NCBI GenBank assembly: GCA_024636425.1
Contig: JAGXHB010000258.1
Span: 1-19,086, forward strand
Direction: 5' to 3'
From: Roseobacter sp.
Lineage (GTDB): Bacteria; Pseudomonadota; Alphaproteobacteria; Rhodobacterales; Rhodobacteraceae
DNA: 19,086 bases
Shown: positions 8,116 to 14,606 of the stretch, piece by piece
Numbering within the stretch: position 1 is the first letter of the stretch
Layout of the letters: each line of letters starts with the position of its first letter
Position numbers and translations under genes: made by a program
The notes under the pieces: model-generated
Seen by the model: the letters and a program-made list of their open reading frames with translations, nothing else
What the model was told of the DNA's origin: nothing
Database searches by the model: none

Positions 8116-9807
8116 TTACTCCGCCGCGAGGGATGGTTTGGGGTTGCGCACGGGCTTGGCCCCGTGCTCGTACTCGGTCAGAAAATCGAGAACCTCCTGC
8201 CGGTATTCGTAGTAATCCGGATGCGCCAGCAGCGCCTTGCGGGTGCGCGGGCGCGGCAGCTTCACCTCGGTGATCTTGCCGATGGTGGCTTGTGGGCCGT
8301 TGGTCATCATGACCACGCGATCGGCCAGCAAGATCGCCTCGTCCACGTCGTGAGTGACGCAGATTGCGGTGACCTTGGTGCGTGACCAGACCTCCATCAG
8401 GACCTCTTGCAGCTCCCAACGGGTGAGCGAATCCAGCATGCCGAAAGGTTCGTCCAGCAACAGCAGCTTTGGGCTGAGAGCAAAGGCCCGTGCGATGCCG
8501 ACGCGCTGTTTCATGCCGTTCGACATTGAATGTGCGCCACGGTCCATCGCATCGGCCAGACCCACGCGCTCGAGATAGTATTCCACCACCTCCTGCCGCT
8601 CGGCCCCGCTTGCACGGGGATAGACCCTGTCCACACCGATCGCGACGTTTTCCCTGGCGGTCAGCCAAGGGAACAGGTTGGGCGACTGGAAAACAACGGC
8701 ACGCTCGGGGTCGGCTCCTTCGACGTGACGGCCGTCCAGTTTGATGGCGCCCTTTGAAATGGCGTTCAGACCTGCGGCCATGGTCAGCACGGTCGACTTG
8801 CCGCAGCCCGAGTGGCCGATCAGGCTGATGAACTCTCCCTGGTTTACCTTGAGGTCAAAATCCTCGACGACCGTCAGCGGACCTTTGGGCGTCGGGTAGA
8901 CCTTGTGCAGTTGCGAGAAGTCCAGAAACCGATCTTCGATCATGCCTGCGCGTGCGTCCTTGACCACGGCGGGCACTGTCTGGTGGATTGGCGTGACGTT
9001 GGGCAGATGCCTGGTTTCCGCGACCCTGGCAGCGATGCCCACATCCATCAGGTATTGCGTGACCTGGGCGCGCAATGCCTTGAAGGCCGCGTCGTGGTTC
9101 ATCGCGTCGCGGTTGCGCGGACGGGGTATGGTGACGGCTACCGGTGCGGCCAGCGTGCCGTCGGGGTTCAGCACGATGATGCGGTCGGCCAGCAAGATCG
9201 CCTCGTCGACATCGTTGGTGATCAGGATGCAGGTCTTTTTGTCCGCCTCCCAGATCTCGAGTATCTCGTCAGCCAGATTGGCGCGGGTCAGCGCGTCCAG
9301 CGCCGACAGCGGCTCGTCCAGCAACAGCAGGTCGGGCTCCATCGCCAAGGCCCGCGCCACGGCGACCCGCTGGCGCATGCCACCCGACAGTTCGGCAGGA
9401 CGGCGGTGGGCCGCATGGGTCAGCCCCACCATGGCGATGTAGTGATCGGCCTTGGCTGCCTTTTCGGTCTTGGGCAATTTGCCGTGGACCGCCTCGATGG
9501 CCAGCATGATGTTGCCGCGCACCGTCAACCACGGCATCAGGCTGTAGCTTTGGAACACCAGCCCCCGGTCCGGTCCGGGCCCTGCAATCGGCGCGCCGCG
9601 AAAGGTCAGCGTGCCGCTGTCAGGCATCTCGAGCCCCGCGACCAGGTTCATCAGCGTGGATTTCCCCGTGCCGGAAAACCCCAGGATGGCCAGGAACTCG
9701 CCTTCCTTCACGTCCAGCGTGATGTCATGCAGGACCTCGGCGCGGTGGGTGCCTTCGCCGAATCCCTTGTTCACGTTCTTGAATTCCAGAATGCCCATGC
9801 CGTTCAC
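8116..9807 (-). CDS. nrtCD: Nitrate ABC transporter, fused double ATP-binding subunit (NrtC-NrtD)
   Basis: This 563-aa protein holds two complete ABC ATPase domains that energise nitrate uptake at the inner membrane. Domain 1: Walker A GFSGTGKST (43-51), signature LSGGM (140-144), Walker B LLLLDEP (160-166), then TND at 197-199, where an H-loop His is expected. Domain 2: Walker A GHSGCGKST (331-339), signature MSNGM (428-432), Walker B LLLLDEP, H-loop His486 (VTHD). A linker of about 60 residues joins them. Cyanobacteria encode NrtC and NrtD separately, and NrtC there has an NrtA-like tail that is missing here. I took the GTG at 9807, which overlaps the nrtB stop as GTGA. ATG 9798, three codons later with GGTGA upstream, is an equally plausible start. 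Confidence 0.93.
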   Translation of the reverse strand: MNGMGILEFKNVNKGFGEGTHRAEVLHDITLDVKEGEFLAILGFSGTGKSTLMNLVAGLEMPDSGTLTFRGAPIAGPGPDRGLVFQSYSLMPWLTVRGNIMLAIEAVHGKLPKTEKAAKADHYIAMVGLTHAAHRRPAELSGGMRQRVAVARALAMEPDLLLLDEPLSALDALTRANLADEILEIWEADKKTCILITNDVDEAILLADRIIVLNPDGTLAAPVAVTIPRPRNRDAMNHDAAFKALRAQVTQYLMDVGIAARVAETRHLPNVTPIHQTVPAVVKDARAGMIEDRFLDFSQLHKVYPTPKGPLTVVEDFDLKVNQGEFISLIGHSGCGKSTVLTMAAGLNAISKGAIKLDGRHVEGADPERAVVFQSPNLFPWLTARENVAIGVDRVYPRASGAERQEVVEYYLERVGLADAMDRGAHSMSNGMKQRVGIARAFALSPKLLLLDEPFGMLDSLTRWELQEVLMEVWSRTKVTAICVTHDVDEAILLADRVVMMTNGPQATIGKITEVKLPRPRTRKALLAHPDYYEYRQEVLDFLTEYEHGAKPVRNPKPSLAAE

Positions 9808-10886
9808 CGCTGCGCCGAGAAGGTGAAAAACGACTGGAACGCAAGCATCACGCGATCCAGAAGGAAGCCGATGATGCCGATGGTCAGCACCGCCACGATG
9901 ATACGGGCCAGCGATTGCGACGAGCCATTCTGGAATTCGTCCCAGACGAACTTGCCCAGGCCGGGGTTCTGCGCCAGCATTTCTGCCGCGATCAGGACCA
10001 TCCAGCCCACGCCGAGGCTCAGCCGCAATCCGGTGAAGATCAGCGGCAGCGCCGAGGGCAGCACCAGCCTGGTGATCTTAGCGTAGGGTCCCATCTTGAG
10101 CACGCGGCTGACCGAGATCAGGTCGCGGTCGATGGAGGCGACGCCGAGGGCGGTGTTGATCAGCGTCGGCCACAGCGAACACAACGTCACGGTGATCGCC
10201 GAGACGAGGAACGATTTGGAAAACATCCCGTCGTTGGAGGCATAGACCGCAGAGACGACCATGGTGACGATAGGCAGCCAGGCCAGCGGCGACACCGGCT
10301 TGAATATCTGGATCAACGGGTTAAGCGCGGCATTCGCCGCAGGCGACAGGCCTGCGGAAATACCCAGGGGGATCGCGACGACCGAAGCGACCAGGAACCC
10401 GAAGAACACGGTCTTGATCGAGGTCCAGATCTGCCCGTAGTAGGTGGGCGATCCGGTATAGGCGATGTCCTTGACCTCGGACGCGCGGCCGTCTGCAATC
10501 AGCTTGGTGTTGCGTTGGTCCAGACGCTCCTGGAAAATTGCGGCCTTGTCCCACTTGACGACGGCGTCGGCGTGCAAGCCCTTGGCCTCTTGCCAGACGG
10601 CAACGGGTCCGGGGATCGCGCCCAGCGAGGTCACGACCCTTGGGGCCAGTGCGGACCACAGCATCAGGAACACGGTGATGGACAGCACCGGCACGCCCAG
10701 CAGCAGCCAGACATCTTTCATCTGCGCGCGGGGATTGTCGCCGACTGCGGCTTTGATCAACGGGGTGAGCCAGCCAAGGCCGAGAACGGCGAACCATGCG
10801 TCCGCCTTGTTGATGCGCGTGAACCACGCGGCGCGGCGGGCTTCACGCTGTTGGGCTTCGAGGTGATCGGGATCGACAGCGGTCAT
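9804..10886 (-). CDS. nrtB: Nitrate ABC transporter permease NrtB
   Basis: This 360-aa integral membrane subunit of the nitrate importer belongs to the BPD_transp_1 (TauC/SsuC/NrtB) class. A hydrophilic N-terminus is followed by a transmembrane segment near residues 63-83. After a soluble stretch (about 100-150) come the core helices: IKTVFFGFLVASVVAIPLGI, LAWLPIVTMVVSAVYA and the last pair near 290-345. The cytoplasmic coupling loop that contacts the ATPase lies around VSRVLKMGPYAKITRLVLPS (about 253-272). The start ATG 10886 has AAGGAC 6 nt upstream. It is separated from nrtA by 64 nt containing a stable hairpin, which may set the binding protein to permease ratio. Its TGA overlaps the nrtCD start. 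Confidence 0.94.
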   Translation of the reverse strand: MTAVDPDHLEAQQREARRAAWFTRINKADAWFAVLGLGWLTPLIKAAVGDNPRAQMKDVWLLLGVPVLSITVFLMLWSALAPRVVTSLGAIPGPVAVWQEAKGLHADAVVKWDKAAIFQERLDQRNTKLIADGRASEVKDIAYTGSPTYYGQIWTSIKTVFFGFLVASVVAIPLGISAGLSPAANAALNPLIQIFKPVSPLAWLPIVTMVVSAVYASNDGMFSKSFLVSAITVTLCSLWPTLINTALGVASIDRDLISVSRVLKMGPYAKITRLVLPSALPLIFTGLRLSLGVGWMVLIAAEMLAQNPGLGKFVWDEFQNGSSQSLARIIVAVLTIGIIGFLLDRVMLAFQSFFTFSAQR

Positions 10887-10920
10887 TGCAATGTCCTTGG
10901 TTCAGATTGGGGAAAAGAGG

Positions 10921-10941
10921 GTCGCCCTGGTCAGGGGCGAC
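10921..10941 (-). terminator. Intergenic stem-loop between nrtA and nrtB (attenuator or mRNA stabiliser)
   Basis: The arms GTCGCCC and GGGCGAC form 7 bp plus a U·G pair around a 5-nt loop, beginning 9 nt after the nrtA stop. On the minus strand the hairpin is followed by CCTCTTTTCC, a poor U-tract, so full termination is unlikely. Comparable hairpins after binding-protein genes protect upstream mRNA or reduce expression of the permease genes; applying that here is inference. Confidence 0.5.
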
Positions 10942-10950
10942 ACCGTCAAG

Positions 10951-12303
10951 TCAGCCGCCGGCCACGTCGCCGGACTTGAGCCCGATGGGCAGGCTGTCGA
11001 TGTAGGCGTTGGGAGTTTTACCGTCGTAGGGGATACCGTCGATAATGTCGGCGGCCGGCGTCGGAGCCTTGTAGCCATCACTGTCGAAGGGGAAGTCGGC
11101 GGCGTCCGCCAAACCTTCGTCCACCAGCATCTGCGCGGCTTGAAGGTAGATGTCGGGACGATACACCGATTTTGCGGTTTCATCGAACCAGGCGTCGTCC
11201 TTAGGTTCCGCAATCTGCCCCCAGCGGCGCATCTGGGTCAGATACCAGACCGCATCCGAGTAGAACGGATAGGTCGCGTTGTAGCGGAAGAAGACGTTGA
11301 AGTCGGGCACGTCACGCACATCGCCCTTCTCATACTCGAAGGTGCCGGTCATCGAGGCCGCGATGACCTCGCGATCCGCCCCGACGTATTCGGGACGCGC
11401 CAGAATGTCGACGGCGGCTTCCCGGTTGGCGTTGTCGTTCTCGTCCAGCCAAATGGCCGCGCGGATCAATGCCTTGGTCAGTGCGATGGTGGTGTTGGGG
11501 TTTTCCCCGGCGAACGCATCGGTGATGCCGAACACCTTTTCGGGGTTGTTCTTCCACAGTTCGTAGTCGGTGATCACCGGCACGCCGATCCCCTTGACGA
11601 CGGCCTGCTGGTTCCATGGCTCGCCCACGCTGTAGCCGTCGATGGTCCCGGCCTCCATCGTGGCCGGCATCTGCGGCGGCGGGGTGACCGACAGCATGAC
11701 CTCGGCCCCGATCGTGCCAGTAGTGTCGTTGGGGGTATAGATGCCGGGGTTCAACCCGCCCGCTGCCAGCCAGTAGCGCAATTCGTAGTTGTGGGTAGAG
11801 ACGGGAAACACCATGCCCATGTTGAACGGCTTGCCTGCGGCCTTGTAGCTGGCCACGACCGGGGCCAGCGCTGAAGCGCTGATCGGATGCACGGGCTTGC
11901 CGTCGGCGCCTGTTGGAATGTTCGGCTTCATTTCCTCCCAGACTGCGTTGGACACGGTGATCCCGTTGCCGTTCAGGTCCATCGAGAAGGGGGTGATGAT
12001 ATGCGCTTGGGTGCCATAGCCGATGGTCGCCGCCAGCGGTTGTCCTGCCAGCATATGTGCGCCGTCCAACTGTCCGCCGATCACGCCGTCGAGCAAGACC
12101 TTCCAGTTCGCCTGCGCCTCGAGCGTGACAAACAGCCCTTCGTCGAGGAAATAGCCATTTTCGTAGGCCACAGCCAGCGGCGCCATGTCCGTCAGCTTGA
12201 TGAAGCCGAACTTCAGCTCGTCTTTTTCAAGCGCCAGCATCTCGGCAAAGGATGGGCTTGCAAGCAGCGTGGTCGTCAGAAGCAAAGCAGAGATATGTTT
12301 CAT
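10951..12303 (-). CDS. nrtA: Nitrate/nitrite ABC transporter periplasmic substrate-binding protein NrtA
   Basis: This 450-aa binding protein captures nitrate for the NrtB/NrtCD importer. A Sec signal peptide MKHISALLLTTTLLASPSFA is followed by a likely cleavage site after Ala20. There is no lipobox cysteine, so the protein should be soluble in the periplasm. The mature part has NrtA/CmpA-family features: FGFIKLTDMAPLAVAYENGYF, GQLDGAHMLAGQPLA, GYSVGEPWNQQAV, NPEKVFGITDAF and FFRYNATYPF. The start ATG 12303 has AAAGGGA 7 nt upstream. It is the first gene after the ANTAR-controlled leader, so its transcription and that of all downstream nitrate genes should depend on NasT antitermination. It is clearly related to the neighbouring nasS product, which lacks a signal peptide. 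Confidence 0.95.
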   Translation of the reverse strand: MKHISALLLTTTLLASPSFAEMLALEKDELKFGFIKLTDMAPLAVAYENGYFLDEGLFVTLEAQANWKVLLDGVIGGQLDGAHMLAGQPLAATIGYGTQAHIITPFSMDLNGNGITVSNAVWEEMKPNIPTGADGKPVHPISASALAPVVASYKAAGKPFNMGMVFPVSTHNYELRYWLAAGGLNPGIYTPNDTTGTIGAEVMLSVTPPPQMPATMEAGTIDGYSVGEPWNQQAVVKGIGVPVITDYELWKNNPEKVFGITDAFAGENPNTTIALTKALIRAAIWLDENDNANREAAVDILARPEYVGADREVIAASMTGTFEYEKGDVRDVPDFNVFFRYNATYPFYSDAVWYLTQMRRWGQIAEPKDDAWFDETAKSVYRPDIYLQAAQMLVDEGLADAADFPFDSDGYKAPTPAADIIDGIPYDGKTPNAYIDSLPIGLKSGDVAGG

Positions 12304-12320
12304 TTTGTCGTCCCTTTAGG

Positions 12321-12341
12321 GTCCGGGAAAGACGCCCGGAC
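12321..12341 (-). promoter_or_regulatory. Hairpin just upstream of the nrtA ribosome-binding site
   Basis: The arms GTCCGGG (12335-12341) and CCCGGAC (12321-12327) pair perfectly over 7 bp around a CGTCTTT loop. The hairpin lies between the U-tract of the leader terminator and the AAAGGGA ribosome-binding site of nrtA. The same GTCCGGG arm recurs at 12410-12416, between the two ANTAR hairpins, so an alternative long-range pairing is possible. Confidence 0.5.
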
Positions 12342-12346
12342 ATACG

Positions 12347-12397
12347 AAAAATAGCCGCTGACCAACCTCATGCGCTGGCATGAAGGGTCGAGCGGCT
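12347..12397 (-). terminator. Leader intrinsic terminator, target of NasT antitermination
   Basis: The basal arms AGCCGCT (12391-12397) and AGCGGCT (12353-12359) pair over 7 bp. An upper GACC/GGTC stem and an apical stem with TCATGC and GCATGA arms (around a CAGC loop) complete a long hairpin. ATTTTT follows at 12347-12352. The 5' basal arm overlaps the loop and 3' arm of ANTAR hairpin 2, so the two structures cannot coexist. This is the arrangement expected of an ANTAR-controlled attenuator ahead of nrtA. Confidence 0.88.
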
Positions 12398-12404
12398 GTG
12401 CTCG
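12389..12404 (-). promoter_or_regulatory. ANTAR target hairpin P2 (overlaps terminator)
   Basis: CGAGC and GCTCG form a 5-bp stem closing the hexaloop ACAGCC (12394-12399), with A at loop position 1 and G at position 4. These are the two loop bases known to be recognised by ANTAR proteins such as NasR, EutV and NasT. The loop and 3' arm share seven bases with the terminator 5' arm, so NasT binding here would prevent the terminator from forming. Confidence 0.85.
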
Positions 12405-12427
12405 GATTACCCGGACTTTGGGAATGG

Positions 12428-12457
12428 GATCAGGCGGACGCCATTGTCTGCCTGACC
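12428..12457 (-). promoter_or_regulatory. ANTAR target hairpin P1
   Basis: An outer TCAGGC/GCCTGA stem, extended at its base by a G·U and a G-C pair, carries one A/C mismatch and then a GAC/GTC stem closing the hexaloop AATGGC (12440-12445). The loop has A at position 1 and G at position 4, as in P2. P1 ends about 24 nt upstream of P2. A pair of such hexaloops is the dimer-binding target of ANTAR antiterminators. Confidence 0.85.
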
Positions 12458-12560
12458 TTGATCAATGTTTACCCGGCGGCGTTAATCAACGGTAAAACAG
12501 GATTTGCGGCTGCAGCGGGCCATTTTTCTGCATCGCGGCATGATTGTGCTGAATTCATGG

Positions 12561-13661
12561 TCACTCCTGCGGCGCGGGGGTGAAATTCTGACCATCAAAT
12601 GAACGGGCCAACGCAACAGGTTCCTGTACGTAACCGGGAATCTCCTGCACCGCGCTTTCATGCAGATCGGTGCGGTAGGTCGCCTGGGCCGCCGCCTGAG
12701 AGGTGCCGCGATCGAGGCCCAGACGTGCGGCCAGTCGGCCGCCGATCCATGCCGCATGCACCTGTTGTGGTGCAAATCGGCCGAAATCCACGAATTGCGG
12801 CACGACGCGGACGTCGCCGCGCGCCGAGATCGTCATGTGGCCTGACAAAGCGCGGTCGATCACCTCTGTCGGCACGTCGAGGTAATCGCGCCCCGACAAG
12901 ATCTCGCAGGCCGTCACACGGCTGCGTGGATCGTTCAGCCATTGGCCCGCGTGCAACAGGGCACGGATCAGGGCGCTCAGGGGCTCGGGGTCGCTGTCGG
13001 CAAGGTCTGCGCGCACGCCCAGCACCTTTTCGGGCACTCCGGGCCAGATTGCGGAGCCGGGCAACAGCAACGCCCCGACCCCCCGTTCGACCGCCATCGA
13101 CCCCCAAGGCTCGCCGACGCAACAGGCGTCAAGCTCACCCGCCGCCAGTGCTGCCCCCATCAAAGGCGGCGGAACGGTACGGATCTCGATGCCGGAGGGT
13201 GCAGGTAGACCCAGCGCCGTCAGCCAGTGATACAGCAGCTCTGCGTGCATCGAGAAAGGGAAGGGCACCGCGATGCGCAGCGGCCCGTCTGCTGCTGCGA
13301 TCAAGGCGCTGCCCGCCGCGTGGGCATCGTCGAAATCGAAAGCGTGGCCTGCATCGCGCAGTTTCCTGGCCATCGCCTCGCTGACGCAAACCACCTCTCC
13401 GTTGGTTGACAGGACCGAGACCGCGGCCAGTGCCGCACCGGCCCCGCCCAACCCCAGCGCCGTGGCGACAGGCATCGGCGACAGCATCTGCGCCGCGGTG
13501 ACCTGCCCGAATGTCACCATGTCCCTCAGCGCCGACCATGAATTCGCCCGCCGCAGGTCCAAGGCGATGCCCTCGGCGCGGTCGAACCCCATCTCGACCG
13601 CAACGATCAAGGGACCCGCGTCAATCAGCGGAACAAAGCCGACAGGAATCGTGGTCGTCAT
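12561..13661 (-). CDS. nasS: Nitrate/nitrite sensor protein NasS (cytosolic NrtA paralogue)
   Basis: This 366-aa protein has the NrtA/CmpA periplasmic-binding fold but starts MTTTIPVGFVPLIDAGPLIV with no signal peptide, so it should stay in the cytoplasm. Family features include VAVEMGFDRAEGI, MLSPMPVATALGLGG, DACCVGEPWGSMAVERG and PEKVLGVRADL. In Azotobacter, Paracoccus and Bradyrhizobium, NasS binds NasT and holds it inactive until nitrate or nitrite binds and releases it. The same role is inferred here from the overlap with nasT (ATGA, 4 nt) and from the ANTAR leader directly downstream. It is shorter than NrtA, with a reduced C-terminal part. Because the terminator lies after nasS, sensor production should not itself depend on antitermination. 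Confidence 0.9.
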   Translation of the reverse strand: MTTTIPVGFVPLIDAGPLIVAVEMGFDRAEGIALDLRRANSWSALRDMVTFGQVTAAQMLSPMPVATALGLGGAGAALAAVSVLSTNGEVVCVSEAMARKLRDAGHAFDFDDAHAAGSALIAAADGPLRIAVPFPFSMHAELLYHWLTALGLPAPSGIEIRTVPPPLMGAALAAGELDACCVGEPWGSMAVERGVGALLLPGSAIWPGVPEKVLGVRADLADSDPEPLSALIRALLHAGQWLNDPRSRVTACEILSGRDYLDVPTEVIDRALSGHMTISARGDVRVVPQFVDFGRFAPQQVHAAWIGGRLAARLGLDRGTSQAAAQATYRTDLHESAVQEIPGYVQEPVALARSFDGQNFTPAPQE

Positions 13662-14242
13662 GATAGCAGGCCTGCGGTGCTGACCAGTGCCTCGGCGACA
13701 TCGCCGACCTTGCGGCCCTGATCCATAGCAGCGCGGCGCAACAAGGCATATGCGGCTTCCTCGTCGATCCCTTTTGCCTTCATCAGGATGCCCTTCGCCC
13801 GATCGATGACCTTGCGTTCTTCAAGAGCGCGTTTCGTAGCAGCGAGCTCCGTGCGCATCTGCCGGAACATGTTGAACCGCGCGACGGCGGCATCAAGGAT
13901 CGGCTTCAGACGGTCGGCACGCAGCCCGTCGACGACATATGCGGACACCCCCGCCTCGATCGCGAGTTTGGTAAGGTTCGCATCGCCCTGATCCACAAAA
14001 AGTGCGACGGGGCGTTCCAGCGGAGCCGTTGCCAGTGTCAACTCCTCCAACGCATCGCGCGAGGGATTGTCGAGGTCGATCAGCACGATGTCCGGATTGA
14101 TCTCTTTGATCGCCGCATTCAGCCGGGTCATGTCGTCGATGATGTTGAGTTCGTATTGCCCCACCCGCAACAGGCTTTCCTCGATCAGCGCGGCGCGGGC
14201 CGGATCGCTTTCGACGATTGTTATTTTCAGAAGTCGCTGCAT
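13658..14242 (-). CDS. nasT: ANTAR-domain transcription antiterminator NasT
   Basis: This 194-aa two-domain regulator binds leader RNA. Residues 1-125 are a receiver-like domain (KITIVESDPARAALIEESL, phosphoacceptor-like Asp56 in IVLIDLDNP). The usual conserved Lys near the end is replaced in the segment AYVVDGL, which suggests control by NasS rather than by phosphorylation. Residues 133-190 are a classic ANTAR RNA-binding domain (ERKVIDRAKGILMKAKG, then EEAAYALLRRAAMD). I prefer ATG 14242, which gives the normal NasT length and N-terminus. A TTG at 14278 would add 12 residues; neither start has a good ribosome-binding site. The predicted RNA target is the P1/P2 leader before nrtA. It is co-translated with nasS. 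Confidence 0.94.
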   Translation of the reverse strand: MQRLLKITIVESDPARAALIEESLLRVGQYELNIIDDMTRLNAAIKEINPDIVLIDLDNPSRDALEELTLATAPLERPVALFVDQGDANLTKLAIEAGVSAYVVDGLRADRLKPILDAAVARFNMFRQMRTELAATKRALEERKVIDRAKGILMKAKGIDEEAAYALLRRAAMDQGRKVGDVAEALVSTAGLLS

Positions 14243-14606
14243 CGGTGGAGAGTCAGCAAACCTTGGCACAATTGGCAATGTTGAACGTCAGTGTAGCGAC
14301 ACCCAGTCCGCCATCTTGCCTGAAAATTGCGCACAATTGCAGATGTTGTCGGGTCTGGCCTTCACTGGGTTCAAAAAACCAATACTTGCATGCTTCACCT
14401 GCTGCCGGGGTTTCTACTTGCAAGCCGACTTTGCGATTGATTAGCGTACCTCACCTTGTTCCAGATCTGAACTGATCATGATGAGCCCATCAGGAATACA
14501 GCCCCCGAACTTCCAGGTCAGGTGGCGGAATGAAAAAGGCTCCAGCGGATCACCTCAACATTCTTCGTGGCCTCAGTCGGCTTGGCTCGAGTCGTCCTTG
14601 TCGCGC
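14243..14606. other. Intergenic region upstream of nasT, with imperfect direct repeats
   Basis: These 364 nt separate the lactonase stop from nasT and hold no convincing gene. An imperfect 18-bp direct repeat, GCACAATTG-NNN-ATGTTG on the plus strand, occurs at 14266-14283 and 14331-14348, 65 bp apart. TGCAAGTA on the minus strand occurs at 14383-14390 and 14415-14422, 32 bp apart. A T-run (minus strand, about 14533-14537) follows only a weak potential stem, so termination after the lactonase gene is uncertain. The nasT promoter should lie here, but I see no clear -35/-10 or sigma-54 match. Confidence 0.5.

Noticed and set aside
2640..10086. Long plus-strand open frames (for example 2640-3935, 6964-8385, 8812-10086)
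   Set aside because: They lie antisense to clearly recognisable nasA, nirB and nrtCD, show low-complexity Arg/His/Gly-rich translations with no domains, and are typical shadows in GC-rich DNA.
12457..12467. TTGATCAA palindrome resembling an FNR/Dnr half-site pair
   Set aside because: The N4 spacer required for TTGAT-N4-ATCAA is missing, and it lies very close to the likely transcription start.
12500..12520. Possible sigma-54 promoter (TGGCCCGCTGCAGC) upstream of the leader
   Set aside because: The GG to GC spacing is one base too short for a -24/-12 element. No convincing sigma-70 alternative was found either, so the nrtA promoter is left unannotated.
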